Shown: one piece after another, positions 1 through 8,785 of the stretch | Numbering within the stretch: position 1 is the stretch's first letter | Layout of the letters: the number at the start of each line of letters is the position of its first letter | Origin: Bartonella queenslandensis | GTDB taxonomy: Bacteria; Pseudomonadota; Alphaproteobacteria; Rhizobiales; Rhizobiaceae | DNA length: 64,000 nt | Assembly (NCBI RefSeq): GCF_018155095.1 | Contig: NZ_NAAI01000002.1 | Location: 248,001 to 312,000, forward strand | Direction: 5' to 3' | Notes under the pieces: generated by a model | Told to the model about the DNA's origin: nothing | The model's database searches: none | What the model saw: only the letters and a program-made list of their open reading frames with translations | Translations under genes and position numbers: made by a program

Positions 1-2
1 AA

Positions 3-140
3 AAAAAAGAGCCATGGGTGCTTAAACAGCATATTGAATCTTGTCGTGCACGTTATCGCTCTTATAATAAAAATGATAATAGTTTTCAGCCTTTTCATGG
101 GCCTCGTAAACAGTGTTTATCACGCTTTTTTAAAGGATAG
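3..140 (+). CDS. BA14K family protein, C-terminal fragment (cut by window start)
   Basis: An open frame enters from the left edge and ends at TAG 138-140, giving about 45 residues. They contain a conserved block of the form HIESCRARYRSYN and a closing Pro-Arg-x-x-Cys (GPRKQC). This matches the C-terminus of BA14K-family proteins, small secreted or envelope proteins of Rhizobiales with two conserved cysteines and lectin-like properties reported for the Brucella member. The N-terminus, where a signal peptide is expected, lies outside the window. A degraded copy of the same segment follows at 161-258. Family assignment is by motif recognition. Confidence 0.6.
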   Translation, partial: KKEPWVLKQHIESCRARYRSYNKNDNSFQPFHGPRKQCLSRFFKG

Positions 141-160
141 ATGAATTAAATAAAATTTTA

Positions 161-258
161 ATTGCTTCTTGTCGTGAGCATTATTGTTCTTACAATAAAA
201 GGAAAACTTGTGTGGTGTGCAGCATTTCATGCAAGAGTGCGTTGTTTTTTGAAAAATT
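161..258 (+). pseudogene. Decayed direct copy of the BA14K 3' end
   Basis: Read in the same orientation as the preceding gene, codons from 161 give IASCREHYCSYNK, which aligns with HIESCRARYRSYN of the BA14K fragment. Past the Asn-Lys the frame has diverged, but the DNA still aligns (a cagcatttcatg stretch against cagccttttcatgg, then a T-run before the end). There is no start codon in frame and no intact C-terminal motif. It looks like a partial tandem duplication of the 3' end, not a gene. Confidence 0.55.
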
Positions 259-372
259 TAAATATTTTTAAGTTTTATTCAATCTTATTATCATTAAGTG
301 TGGAATGGGGGGAAAATGTGAAATTTTATTTTGTCAATGACAAAATATTAAGGGCAGGATGGAGCTGAAAGA

Positions 373-3294
373 ATGACAACACGGGAAGCAATGTTGATAT
401 TGCTCATTTTGCTTCCCTTTTGTGGAAGTGCTGTTATTGGCTTTTTTCGTTCGACAGCAAAAAATAATGAAGCGTGGTTTGCTGGGGGCGTTGCTCTTTT
501 TAGTCTGCTTTTTACAATCATGCTTTATCCGGCAATTCGTGGCAATCACATTATACGTTTAAATATTTCTTGGCTTCCAGAATGGGGGGCTGATTTGATC
601 CTCCGGATGGATGGTCTATCGTGGCTTTTTTGCTTGCTCATTACAGGAATTGGGCTGCTTGTTGTTGTTTATGCGCGTTATTATATGGATCCTGCGGACT
701 CTGTACCACGATTTTTTTCTTTTTTTCTCGCCTTTATGGGCTCAATGACAGGGATTGTTTTATCTGGTAATCTCGTGTTTTTGGTTGTTTTCTGGGAACT
801 CACCAGTATTTTTTCTTTTTTGTTGATTGGTTATTGGTATCATAACGCGAGTGCGCGCGAAGGGGCGCGTATGGCTTTAACGATTACGGGTTTTGGTGGT
901 TTTGCCCTTTTTATTGGGGTTTTACTGATTGGGTATATCGTTGGTAGTTTTGATCTGGATAAAATTTTGCAGTCTGGAGATGTGATCCGATCAAGTTCGC
1001 TTTATATCCCTGCCCTTATTTGTATTTTATTGGGCGGATTAACAAAAAGCGCACAATTTCCTTTTCATTTTTGGTTGCCCAATGCGATGGCAGCCCCAAC
1101 ACCTGTATCCGCTTATCTGCATTCGGCTACGATGGTAAAGGCTGGGTTATTTTTGCTGGTTCGTTTATGGCCCGTGCTCTCTGGAACAGAGTCTTGGTTT
1201 TGGCTGGTTGGTTTTTCAGGACTCTCGACACTTCTTCTTGGGGCTTATTTTTCTATGTTTCAGCAAGATTTAAAGGGACTTCTTGCTTACTCAACGATTA
1301 GTCATCTTGGATTGATTACGACACTTTTAAGTCTTGGGAGTCCCCTTGCATGTGTTGCCGCGATTTTTCATATGGCCAATCATGCTACTTTTAAAGCGTC
1401 TTTATTTATGGCTGCTGGCATTATTGATCACGAAACCGGAACACGTGATATGCGCAAGCTAACAGGTCTTTATCGCTCTATGCCGATTACAGCGACTCTT
1501 GCTTTAGTAGCAAGTGCGGCGATGGCGGGTGTTCCTTTACTCAATGGTTTTTTATCGAAAGAAATGTTTTTTGCTGAGGCCGTTGAAACGCATATGGAAT
1601 CATGGCTTGATTGGATTGCTCCTTATGTAGCAACGCTTGCGAGCTTGTTTAGTGTAACCTATTCTATCCGTTTTATTCATGGTGTCTTTTGGGGACCAAA
1701 ATCAGACAAATTATCCAAAATTCCCCATGAACCACCGCATTTTATGCGTTTACCCATGGAATTTTTGGTGTTTATTTGTTTAGCGGTTGGTATTTTTCCT
1801 AATTTAACAATCGGGTCTATTTTAGATAATGCTGTTGTGTCTGTTTTAGGACCGATGACGATTTCTTATAGCTTGGCTGTTTGGCATGGGATTAATACGC
1901 CATTAATAATGAGTTTGGTGGCTTTATTAGGGGGTGGTTTGCTCTATGTTGTTGGGCGGCGTTATTTTTTATCTTGTGATGATGGCGCTCCCTTTTTTCG
2001 TCATTTGAAAGGACCGCGTATTTTTGAACGCATTCTTGTGGTTATTTCTTGGAAATGGGCCCGTGCGGTCGAATCTATTTTGTCAACCCGCCGTTTGCAA
2101 ATACAGTTGCATTGGATTTTTGCTGTGTGTTTTATTTTTTCTGGTCTTTTGCTTTGGCGTGATGGTTTCATTGCGTTAGGAGGGCTACCGCTTTTCCCAC
2201 TTGATATTCCTTTTCTCGCTCTTTGGTTAGTTGGTGGATTGTGCGCGCTTTTGGTTGCTTGGCAAGCAAAGTTTCATCGTCTTGCATCACTCATGCTTTT
2301 GGGGGGTGCTGGTTTGATGACGTGTGCAACCTTTTTATGGCTTTCTGCGCCCGATTTGGCAATAACGCAATTGGTTGTTGAAGTTGTAACAGCTGTCTTA
2401 TTATTGCTTGGTTTGCGTTGGTTGCCTAAGCGTGTGCATAATCCTGCTCCAACGTCTGTTCATTTTGGAGTGCGTTTACGTCGTGCTCGTGATTTCATTA
2501 TAGCAACTATGGGAGGCGCTGGTATTGCATGGCTCTCTTTTGCGATGATGACACGTCCTCAAGGAACAACAGTTTCTCATTTTTTTCTGAAAAATGCTTA
2601 TTCTGGTGCTGGTGGTCGCAATGTTGTGAATGTATTGTTGGTTGATTTCCGTGGTTTTGATACAATGGGAGAAGTTGTGGTTTTGGGGGCTGTTTCTTTG
2701 ACTGTCTTTGCTCTTTTGCGTCGATTTCGTCCTGCTCCTGAAAGTATTGAGCCGCCATTTCAACAACGTGTTCAGGAAGCTTTCGATAAAGCACAGCCTA
2801 ATCGAGATGTAGGGGATACAGTTTTGAATTATCTCGCTATTCCTTCTGTTATTATGGGGTGGCTCTTTTCTGTTATTATTGCTTTTTCTTTTTATTTATT
2901 TGTGCGAGGACATGATCTTCCTGGAGGGGGATTTGTCGGTGGAGTGACTTTAGCAATAGGTTTTATTTTGCAATATCTTGCAAGGGATATTCGTTGGGTA
3001 GAAAGTCATTTGAGAGTTTTGCCCTTACGCTGGATGGGGTTTGGTTTATTGCTATCGGTTATAACAGGAGTAGGGGCTTTGTTTGTTGGCTTTCCTTTTT
3101 TAACATCATTTTTCCAATATATTCATTTGCCATTGATTGGAAAGGTACCTATCGCGTCTGCTTTTTTGTTTGATTTTGGAGTGTTTTCTCTTGTGTTGGG
3201 AGCAACAATCCTCATTTTAATTGCGCTTGCACATCAATCAATACGGAGTTACCGAATCGGTAAAAAACCTATTTTAAAAGAGAAGGAAAATTAA
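373..3294 (+). CDS. mrpA: Mrp-type Na+(K+)/H+ antiporter, fused subunits A and B
   Basis: This 973-residue membrane protein is the large subunit of a multisubunit monovalent cation/proton antiporter (also called Mnh or Pha). The N-terminal two thirds is a NuoL/MrpA-like proton-translocating module. The TM5 glutamate is visible in FWELTS near residue 142, and a GGLTKSAQFPFHFWLP block carrying the key lysine lies near residue 225. The region around residues 620-720 is the MrpA C-terminal part. From about residue 815 the protein continues into an MrpB domain with the GHDLPGGGFVGG motif. Fusion of A and B in one chain is usual in rhizobial pha operons. It heads a tightly packed operon: its TAA overlaps the mrpC ATG. 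The complex sits in the inner membrane and should serve pH and sodium or potassium homeostasis; ion specificity cannot be read from sequence. Confidence 0.93.
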   Translation: MTTREAMLILLILLPFCGSAVIGFFRSTAKNNEAWFAGGVALFSLLFTIMLYPAIRGNHIIRLNISWLPEWGADLILRMDGLSWLFCLLITGIGLLVVVYARYYMDPADSVPRFFSFFLAFMGSMTGIVLSGNLVFLVVFWELTSIFSFLLIGYWYHNASAREGARMALTITGFGGFALFIGVLLIGYIVGSFDLDKILQSGDVIRSSSLYIPALICILLGGLTKSAQFPFHFWLPNAMAAPTPVSAYLHSATMVKAGLFLLVRLWPVLSGTESWFWLVGFSGLSTLLLGAYFSMFQQDLKGLLAYSTISHLGLITTLLSLGSPLACVAAIFHMANHATFKASLFMAAGIIDHETGTRDMRKLTGLYRSMPITATLALVASAAMAGVPLLNGFLSKEMFFAEAVETHMESWLDWIAPYVATLASLFSVTYSIRFIHGVFWGPKSDKLSKIPHEPPHFMRLPMEFLVFICLAVGIFPNLTIGSILDNAVVSVLGPMTISYSLAVWHGINTPLIMSLVALLGGGLLYVVGRRYFLSCDDGAPFFRHLKGPRIFERILVVISWKWARAVESILSTRRLQIQLHWIFAVCFIFSGLLLWRDGFIALGGLPLFPLDIPFLALWLVGGLCALLVAWQAKFHRLASLMLLGGAGLMTCATFLWLSAPDLAITQLVVEVVTAVLLLLGLRWLPKRVHNPAPTSVHFGVRLRRARDFIIATMGGAGIAWLSFAMMTRPQGTTVSHFFLKNAYSGAGGRNVVNVLLVDFRGFDTMGEVVVLGAVSLTVFALLRRFRPAPESIEPPFQQRVQEAFDKAQPNRDVGDTVLNYLAIPSVIMGWLFSVIIAFSFYLFVRGHDLPGGGFVGGVTLAIGFILQYLARDIRWVESHLRVLPLRWMGFGLLLSVITGVGALFVGFPFLTSFFQYIHLPLIGKVPIASAFLFDFGVFSLVLGATILILIALAHQSIRSYRIGKKPILKEKEN

Positions 3295-3635
3295 TGGAAA
3301 TTATTCTTTCTTTAGCCATTGGTATTCTTGTTGGGTCTGGAATTTGGCTCATTTTGCGTCCCCGAACTTTTCAAGTCATTCTTGGTTTGTCTTTGATATC
3401 CTATGGTGTCAATCTTTTCATATTTGCAATGAGTAGACCACGCAGTAATGCTGCGCCAATTGTTGATCCGACGATGGTTATTAATCCAGCAAATTATGTT
3501 GATCCTCTTCCACAGGCTTTAGTTTTAACTGCGATTGTGATCGGTTTTGCAACGACAGCTTTATTTTTAGTTATCTTGTTGGTTTCACGCGGTTTAACAG
3601 GTTCAGACCACGTTGATGGACGTGAGGTACAATGA
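3294..3635 (+). CDS. mrpC: Mrp antiporter subunit C (NuoK-like)
   Basis: A 113-residue protein with three hydrophobic segments (about residues 3-22, 28-45 and 75-97), the size and layout of MrpC/MnhC, which is related to NuoK of complex I. The PQALVLTAIVIGFATTA block is typical of the family and contains the final helix. The ATG overlaps the mrpA stop as TAATG, and the stop overlaps the mrpD ATG as ATGA, so the genes are translationally coupled. It is a small core subunit of the antiporter in the inner membrane. Confidence 0.93.
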   Translation: MEIILSLAIGILVGSGIWLILRPRTFQVILGLSLISYGVNLFIFAMSRPRSNAAPIVDPTMVINPANYVDPLPQALVLTAIVIGFATTALFLVILLVSRGLTGSDHVDGREVQ

Positions 3636-5257
3636 TGGAAGCTTGCATGCGTCATCTTCTTATTTTGCCGATTCTTTTGCCGTTAAGTACCGGAGCCCTT
3701 CTTCTTTTTTATGATGAACGCCGTTCAAAACTAAAATCACTCATAAGTATTTTTTCTGCTGCATTGTTCGTTGTTGTGGCTGTTTTACTGGTAAAGCGTG
3801 CTCTTGAAGTTGCACCAGCTGCAGATGTTTATCGGCTTGGTAATTGGCCTTCTCCTTTTGGTATTGTTTTGGTGCTTGATCGATTAAGTGCTATGATGCT
3901 TTTGCTTTCTAGCTTGTTGATCAGCGCGGCGTTGGTTTTTGCAAGGGCACATTGGTATAAAGTGGGGCCTCATTTTCAGTCATTGATGCAATTTTTCATG
4001 GTTGGAATAAATGGTGCTTTTTTAACAGGTGATTTATTTAATTTATTTGTATTTTTTGAAGTGATGTTGACCGCTTCTTATGGCCTTGCGTTGCATGGCT
4101 CTGGTCCTTTACGTGTGCGTGCTGGGTTGCATTATGTCGTGGTTAATCTGGTTGCTTCGTTGTTTTTTCTCGTTGGGGCAGCACTCATTTATGGAATCGT
4201 GGGCACACTCAATATGGCTGATTTGTCTGTAAAAATACAATATATAGCCTCTAGTGATATAACTTTATTTGAAATAGGGGCTGCGCTTTTGGGAATTGCT
4301 TTCTTAATTAAAGCAGGGGTGTGGCCGTTGAACTTTTGGTTGATGCCAACCTATAGCACAGCAGTAGCGCCTGTTGGAGCTTCTTTTGCACTTTTAAGCA
4401 AAGTTGGTATTTATATTATTTTACGTTTAACGTTGTTATGGTTTGGACCAGAAAGTGGACATTTTAGCCATTTTGGTCAAACGGTTTTGTTTTACGGTGG
4501 GCTTGCTACTATGGCTTTTGGTTTTATTGGGGTGTTGGCAAGTCAAGTCTTGGTGCGTTTGGCTGCTTATAGTGTTTTGGTCTCTTCTGGGACATTGTTG
4601 ACAGCTATCGGGATCGGCAATACAGCACTGATCGCAGGTGCACTCTTTTATATTGTTTCTTCAACTTTGGCGCTCGGTGCTTTTTTTCTTGTGGTGGAGT
4701 TGGTTGAACGTTGTCAAGATGCAGCAGCCAATGTTTTGACGGTTACAATGGAAGTTTATGGTGACGATGAAGAGGAGGAGGAAGATGAAGTAGGGACTTA
4801 TTTACCGGTAACTTTAGCAATTCTTGGGGCCTGTTTTGGTCTTTGTGCACTTTTAATTATTGGTCTGCCCCCTTTTTCTGGTTTTGTTGCTAAATTTATG
4901 ATGTTTGTGGCACTTTTAAACCATAGTAGAGAAAATATTTCTACCTCTCTACCTGTTTATCATGATTGGCTTTTTATGATTTTTGTCACTCTATCTGGTT
5001 TTGCTGCTTTGATTGCGATGACACGAACGGGCATTCGAACTTTTTGGGTTTCTCTTGAAGGAAGGATTCCACGGGTGCAGGTGATTGAATTTGCTCCCGT
5101 TGCTGTTCTCCTTGCATTGTGTTTTCTGATGACAATTGTCGCTGGTCCCGTTAGTCGTTATATGTTTGAAACAGCTAAAACTTTGTATGAAACTCAAAAT
5201 TATATTGGCAGTGTTTTAGATGATTTTTCTCTTGAAAATAAGGGGATTCATCAGTGA
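3632..5257 (+). CDS. mrpD: Mrp antiporter subunit D (NuoN/NuoM-like)
   Basis: A 541-residue polytopic protein with the proton-antiporter M domain: FFEVMLTASYGLALHG carries the conserved TM5 glutamate, and FLIKAGVWPLNFWLMPTY carries the conserved lysine. It partners MrpA in proton and cation translocation. The start at 3632 gives ATGATGGAAGCTTGCATG, and an alternative in-frame ATG lies at 3650. One peculiarity is a strongly acidic cytosolic or periplasmic loop near residues 375-385 (GDDEEEEEDE) between two membrane segments. The stop overlaps the GTG start of mrpE. Confidence 0.93.
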   Translation: MMEACMRHLLILPILLPLSTGALLLFYDERRSKLKSLISIFSAALFVVVAVLLVKRALEVAPAADVYRLGNWPSPFGIVLVLDRLSAMMLLLSSLLISAALVFARAHWYKVGPHFQSLMQFFMVGINGAFLTGDLFNLFVFFEVMLTASYGLALHGSGPLRVRAGLHYVVVNLVASLFFLVGAALIYGIVGTLNMADLSVKIQYIASSDITLFEIGAALLGIAFLIKAGVWPLNFWLMPTYSTAVAPVGASFALLSKVGIYIILRLTLLWFGPESGHFSHFGQTVLFYGGLATMAFGFIGVLASQVLVRLAAYSVLVSSGTLLTAIGIGNTALIAGALFYIVSSTLALGAFFLVVELVERCQDAAANVLTVTMEVYGDDEEEEEDEVGTYLPVTLAILGACFGLCALLIIGLPPFSGFVAKFMMFVALLNHSRENISTSLPVYHDWLFMIFVTLSGFAALIAMTRTGIRTFWVSLEGRIPRVQVIEFAPVAVLLALCFLMTIVAGPVSRYMFETAKTLYETQNYIGSVLDDFSLENKGIHQ

Positions 5258-5736
5258 AACATTGTTATTTTTTCCCTTTTTCCAGCATGGCAATTATTTT
5301 TATGTGGCTGATCTTAAATGGCTTTAGTTTCGGTCAATTGCTTTTAGGCGTTATCATTGCTTTGTTTGGGGGGTGGATGATGCGGCTTCTTGAGCCGGAA
5401 AAAATAACGATTAAAAGTTGGCGCGCTGTTTTTCAGCTGTTTTTTCGTGTGTTTATTGATTCTATTGTTTCAAATATTGCTGTGGCTTGCTTCGTTTTAA
5501 CTAAAAGAGCTCGAAAACAGCAGTCTGGTTTTATTGTGGTGCCTCTTTTACTTGAAAGTCGCACTGCTTTAGCTGTTTTGGCATGTATTCTTTCAGCAAC
5601 TCCAGGGACTGTTTGGATTGCCTATAATAGAAGGAATAGTGAACTTTTGCTTCATGTCTTAAATTTACAAAATGGATATGATTACCAAAAATTGATCAAA
5701 AAACGCTATGAGCAATTACTTTTGGAGATTTTTTAA
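5254..5736 (+). CDS. mrpE: Mrp antiporter subunit E
   Basis: A 160-residue MnhE-family protein. It has two N-terminal membrane segments (about residues 8-45), then an amphipathic domain with the family-typical ALAVLACILSATPGTVW stretch, where the TPGT turn is a hallmark of MrpE. The start is a GTG overlapping the mrpD TGA (GTGA), and the stop overlaps the mrpF ATG (TAATG). MrpE is needed for assembly or full activity of the complex in studied bacteria. No irregularity is seen. Confidence 0.9.
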   Translation: MKHCYFFPFSSMAIIFMWLILNGFSFGQLLLGVIIALFGGWMMRLLEPEKITIKSWRAVFQLFFRVFIDSIVSNIAVACFVLTKRARKQQSGFIVVPLLLESRTALAVLACILSATPGTVWIAYNRRNSELLLHVLNLQNGYDYQKLIKKRYEQLLLEIF

Positions 5737-6017
5737 TGAGTATGGTGATCCTTTATTGGGGGCTTTATCTCTCGCAGTTTTTTTTAAGTTTATCAATGAT
5801 TTTCGCCTTGTTTCGGTTGATTCGTGGACCGCGGGCGCAAGATCGGATTGTCGGGTTGGATGCTCTTTATATAATCACTATTCTTTTGTTTCTTACATTC
5901 GATATCCGTTCAGGAACAACCATTTATTTTGTTGCAGCGCTTATTATTGGCTTGTTGGGTCCTGTATCAAGTATTGCGTTGGCAAAATTTCTCATGAGAG
6001 GAGAGATTATTGAATGA
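5736..6017 (+). CDS. mrpF: Mrp antiporter subunit F
   Basis: A 93-residue protein with three membrane helices and the family's FRLIRGPRAQDRIVGLDALY segment, in which the RGP...DRI.GLD motif lies between helices 1 and 2. In other bacteria MrpF belongs to the core of the antiporter. The ATG overlaps the end of mrpE, and the stop overlaps the mrpG ATG. The length is normal for the family. Confidence 0.92.
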   Translation: MSMVILYWGLYLSQFFLSLSMIFALFRLIRGPRAQDRIVGLDALYIITILLFLTFDIRSGTTIYFVAALIIGLLGPVSSIALAKFLMRGEIIE

Positions 6018-6421
6018 AAGATGTATCGCTTGTTGTTGCTATTACTGTGACATTTTTTTTGATATTAGGATCTGGTCTCACGTTGATTGGAACAATAGGG
6101 TTGGTGCGTCTTCCCACTTTTTATAAGCGTTTACATATGCTTTCGTTGAGTACAAGTTGGGGTGCTGGCAGTATTCTTATTGCGTCATTTCTTTATTCAA
6201 CTTTTGTAGATCATCATTTCGTTTTTCATGAATTTTTGTTGATGATTTTTTTATTTGTAACAATACCGGTCGCTTCTATGCTGGTATCACAAGCAGCGGC
6301 TTATCGGCACTATTCAGAAAATAGATTAGAAAAACCGCTGGCTCTTTTATCACGTCAAACGGAAGAGAAAATATCTACTTCTGATGAAATATCATGTGAT
6401 ACGAGCCAAAGCGATTTTTAA
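6014..6421 (+). CDS. mrpG: Mrp antiporter subunit G
   Basis: A 135-residue MnhG/PhaG-family protein with three membrane segments and the conserved IGTIGLVRLPTFYKRLH motif (G.vRLPd.y.RlH) after the first helix. The last roughly 35 residues form a hydrophilic tail rich in Glu and Ser. It is the last gene of the operon and ends 16 bases before the convergent mliC-like gene. No clear hairpin terminator is visible in that short gap. Confidence 0.92.
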   Translation: MKDVSLVVAITVTFFLILGSGLTLIGTIGLVRLPTFYKRLHMLSLSTSWGAGSILIASFLYSTFVDHHFVFHEFLLMIFLFVTIPVASMLVSQAAAYRHYSENRLEKPLALLSRQTEEKISTSDEISCDTSQSDF

Positions 6422-6437
6422 GAGACAATAAGCTTTT

Positions 6438-6830
6438 TTATTCTGTTTTCTGTTCTTCTACACATTGAATAAGATTTTTTTCTTCTGGATCATTAATGAG
6501 ATCAGAAAGCATGGCTTCGTTTCCTTTTGTCCACCATATATAGGGTCCTCCCATATATTTTGCTCCAGAAGCACTTATGCTGCGGGAAGCGAGAATGCGC
6601 TTTCCTTGCCATTTGAAATCAACAAGTGAAATGTTACCAGCATTGAGATAGGTTACTTCAACATGTTCTTTACCTGTACCTGTATCGCACTGATAAGTAG
6701 CAACTTCTGTTGTTGGTTCCGGATCATCTGGAACCTCAATAACTAAAGAGCCAGCAAAAGCATTGAGTGAACCGAATAGCGGTAGGCTTAAAGCAGCAAA
6801 AAATCCTACAATAAAAGCAATTTTTTTCAT
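6438..6830 (-). CDS. MliC-like periplasmic lysozyme inhibitor, copy 1
   Basis: A 130-residue secreted protein. A signal peptide with Lys at positions 2 and 3, a hydrophobic core and an AFA-G cleavage site precedes a domain matching MliC/PliC inhibitors of C-type lysozyme: TYQCDTG near residue 46, then VEVTYLNAG, and the inhibitory-loop region ISASGAKYMGGPYIWWTKGNEA. Two cysteines (YQCD and the terminal IQCVEE) could form the conserved disulfide. There is no lipobox, so it is probably soluble in the periplasm. It is a tandem paralogue of the next gene, 17 bases away. In a blood-borne bacterium, protection against host lysozyme is a reasonable role, but this is inference. Confidence 0.75.
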   Translation of the reverse strand: MKKIAFIVGFFAALSLPLFGSLNAFAGSLVIEVPDDPEPTTEVATYQCDTGTGKEHVEVTYLNAGNISLVDFKWQGKRILASRSISASGAKYMGGPYIWWTKGNEAMLSDLINDPEEKNLIQCVEEQKTE

Positions 6831-6847
6831 GATATTTCCTCAGTTAT

Positions 6848-7231
6848 TTAAAATAATAACAGTGATTCATCCTTACAGATGATGGGTTTTTTTTCTTCTG
6901 GGTCTTGAATAAGATCATAAAGTGTTACTTCTTTATTTTTCTCCCACCAAATATATTGCTCCCCTACATATTTTGCTCCAGAAGCAGCAATAACATTCGC
7001 AGCGATAATACGATCGCCTTTCCATTTGAAATCAACCAATGAAATATCGTCAGCGTTATGATAGGTTGCTTCAATGCGTTCCTTATTTGCGCCCATATCA
7101 CATTGATAGGTTATGGTTTGCGTTTCTGGATTGCCTGACACTTCAATGACTAAAGCAGCAGCTAAGGTACTGCTAACATTGAAAAATAATAAAGAGGAAA
7201 AAAATCCCAAAATTTGTAGAGTTTTTTTCAT
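6848..7231 (-). CDS. MliC-like periplasmic lysozyme inhibitor, copy 2
   Basis: A 127-residue paralogue of the adjacent gene with the same plan: signal peptide (Met-Lys-Lys start, TLAAA before the mature part), ALVIEV, TYQCDMG, ISLVDFKWKGDRI, then IAASGAKYVGEQYIWWEK and a terminal Cys (PIICKDE). It is the upstream member of the pair and probably shares its transcript. The loop region differs (EQYIWWEKNKEVTLYD against GPYIWWTKGNEAMLSD), so the pair may differ in target. Some start-proximal residues differ, but the gene looks intact. Confidence 0.75.
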   Translation of the reverse strand: MKKTLQILGFFSSLLFFNVSSTLAAALVIEVSGNPETQTITYQCDMGANKERIEATYHNADDISLVDFKWKGDRIIAANVIAASGAKYVGEQYIWWEKNKEVTLYDLIQDPEEKKPIICKDESLLLF

Positions 7232-7269
7232 AATGCTTCCCTATATGAAAAGTAATTTATCTTACGTGA

Positions 7270-7573
7270 TGGTGTCTACGGCAGGATTCGAACCTGCGAC
7301 CCCAGGATTCATACCACTTCGGTTTTCACCGCCAGCTTTACAAGCTGTTTGTGGTCTGGACTGTCTCTTCACCTTGAAGCTTGCGCCTTTTAGGTGCTGC
7401 CCGTTCAGTCTCTACACCTTCCTCTCATGTGAAGAGAGGCTTGGCTCGGGATTGGCATATCGTTTTGCCCATGAAGCTTTCCCCGAATTTGAGCAGATCC
7501 ACTTTGAGGATTTCTCCTAAAAGCGCCCAATTTCTTTAGGAATCCTGTGCTCTATCCTACTGAGCTACGCAGA
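7270..7573 (-). tRNA. tRNA-Arg(CCU), interrupted by a group I intron
   Basis: On the minus strand the 5' exon is 7573-7538 (36 nt) and the 3' exon is 7309-7273, followed by an encoded CCA at 7272-7270. Joined, they form a 74-nt cloverleaf. The acceptor stem GTCTGCG/CGTAGAC has one G-T pair. The D arm is GCTC...GAGC. The anticodon stem is CAGGA/TCCTG with loop TTCCTAA, so the anticodon is CCT. The T arm is GCAGG-TTCGAAT-CCTGC. Without removal of the 228-nt insert the anticodon loop cannot form. The insert lies directly after the third anticodon base. Confidence 0.93.
7310..7537 (-). ncRNA. Group I self-splicing intron in tRNA-Arg(CCU)
   Basis: This 228-nt insert follows the U ending the 5' exon and itself ends in G, the group I boundary rule. 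A guide sequence shortly inside (CTTTTAGG) can pair with CCTAAAG across the 5' splice site to form P1. A GACAGTCCAGACC block near the 3' part looks like the conserved P7 region, and paired GCTTG/CAAGC-type arms are visible. A group I intron at this site of tRNA-Arg(CCU) is known from Agrobacterium. No homing endonuclease frame is present, so splicing must rely on the RNA alone or host factors. Confidence 0.88.
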
Positions 7574-7634
7574 CATCATCATAACTATTCCTTTAATAGA
7601 AGTATAAAAACGAATCAATTATATTCAATACGAA

Positions 7635-8768
7635 TTAACGAATTTCTGTTAATTTTTGTTCCAAAAAGGATAAAACTAAATTTGGTGGGACATTTTTTGC
7701 AATAAATGATTGGCCAAGTCCGCGTGTCAAAATAAAGGTTAAATTATTTTGTGAAACTTTTTTATCTTGAGCAATGAGAGACATTAATGTTTCAGCATTT
7801 GGTAGATCTCCTGGGATATCCTTTAATTGCGTAGGTAAACCTACAGCTTTAAGGTGTGTTTCGATGCGGTGTGGGAGTGTGGGAGCTACGAGATTGAGTT
7901 GCGCGGAGAATTGATGTGCGAGAATCATGCCAATGGCTACAGCTTCACCGTGAATTAAACGTTTTGAATCATAAGTGGTTGCTGTTTCAAGCATGTGTCC
8001 AAAGGTATGACCGAGATTTAAGAGTGCACGCTCTCCTGTCTCATATTCGTCACGTGCGATTATGGCAGCTTTAAATTGGCATGAGCGAACAATGGCTTCT
8101 ATTCTTATCGAGCCATTAGAAAAAATTTCTTGTCCGTTTTTTTCAAGCCATTCAAAAAAATCAGGCTGGTTAATGAGTCCATATTTGACCATTTCCGCAT
8201 AACCTGCGCGAAATTCACGTAAGGGTAGCGTGTCAAGAACAGAGGTATCAGCAATAACGCATTGTGGTTGATAAAAAGCACCAATAAGATTTTTACCATG
8301 TCGACTGTTGATTCCTGTTTTTCCACCAACAGAGGAATCAATTTGTGCAAGAAGTGTTGTGGGCATCTGAATAAAGTTCATTCCGCGGCGTATCATACTT
8401 GCCGAAAATCCTGCTAGATCACCAATGACACCACCACCAAAAGCAATAACACAGTCACCTCTTTCTAAACGTGCAGAAAGAATTTTGTCGGTGACAATTT
8501 GCAAGGTTGAAAATGATTTTGATTGTTCTCCTGCTTCTACAATAATAGGGACAGTATGGATTTTATTTTTTGTTAACTCTGCTTGTAATGCATTCAAATG
8601 GAGGGATGCAACATTGGTGTCTGTAATGATTGCCAAACGCATTTGATGAAAATTTTTTTGCTTAAGAGAATGTTTAATCTGTAAAGCAGCTTGCGCAATA
8701 AGATTTGGACCAATGATGATATCATAACAGTGCTTGTCTAATTTAATGGTGACGGTTTTGGCTTGCAT
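7635..8768 (-). CDS. aroB: 3-dehydroquinate synthase
   Basis: A 377-residue enzyme of the shikimate pathway converting DAHP to 3-dehydroquinate with NAD and a divalent metal. The NAD-binding glycine motif is [12 protein letters not shown] near residue 108. Metal-ligand regions are visible: GYAEMVKYG (Glu), [12 protein letters not shown] (His) and [11 protein letters not shown] (His). Length is normal. It lies 17 bases downstream of aroK on the same strand, a common aroK-aroB operon in Proteobacteria. Start ATG 8768 is preceded by a purine-rich AGAAAGAACA. It ends 61 bases short of the tRNA-Arg 5' end. Confidence 0.96.
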   Translation of the reverse strand: MQAKTVTIKLDKHCYDIIIGPNLIAQAALQIKHSLKQKNFHQMRLAIITDTNVASLHLNALQAELTKNKIHTVPIIVEAGEQSKSFSTLQIVTDKILSARLERGDCVIAFGGGVIGDLAGFSASMIRRGMNFIQMPTTLLAQIDSSVGGKTGINSRHGKNLIGAFYQPQCVIADTSVLDTLPLREFRAGYAEMVKYGLINQPDFFEWLEKNGQEIFSNGSIRIEAIVRSCQFKAAIIARDEYETGERALLNLGHTFGHMLETATTYDSKRLIHGEAVAIGMILAHQFSAQLNLVAPTLPHRIETHLKAVGLPTQLKDIPGDLPNAETLMSLIAQDKKVSQNNLTFILTRGLGQSFIAKNVPPNLVLSFLEQKLTEIR

Positions 8769-8785
8769 GCTTGTTCTTTCTATCG

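Noticed and set aside
7113-7520. Plus-strand open frame of 135 codons
   Set aside because: It runs across the intron-containing tRNA-Arg and the start of a minus-strand gene; the intron's lack of stops in this frame is chance.
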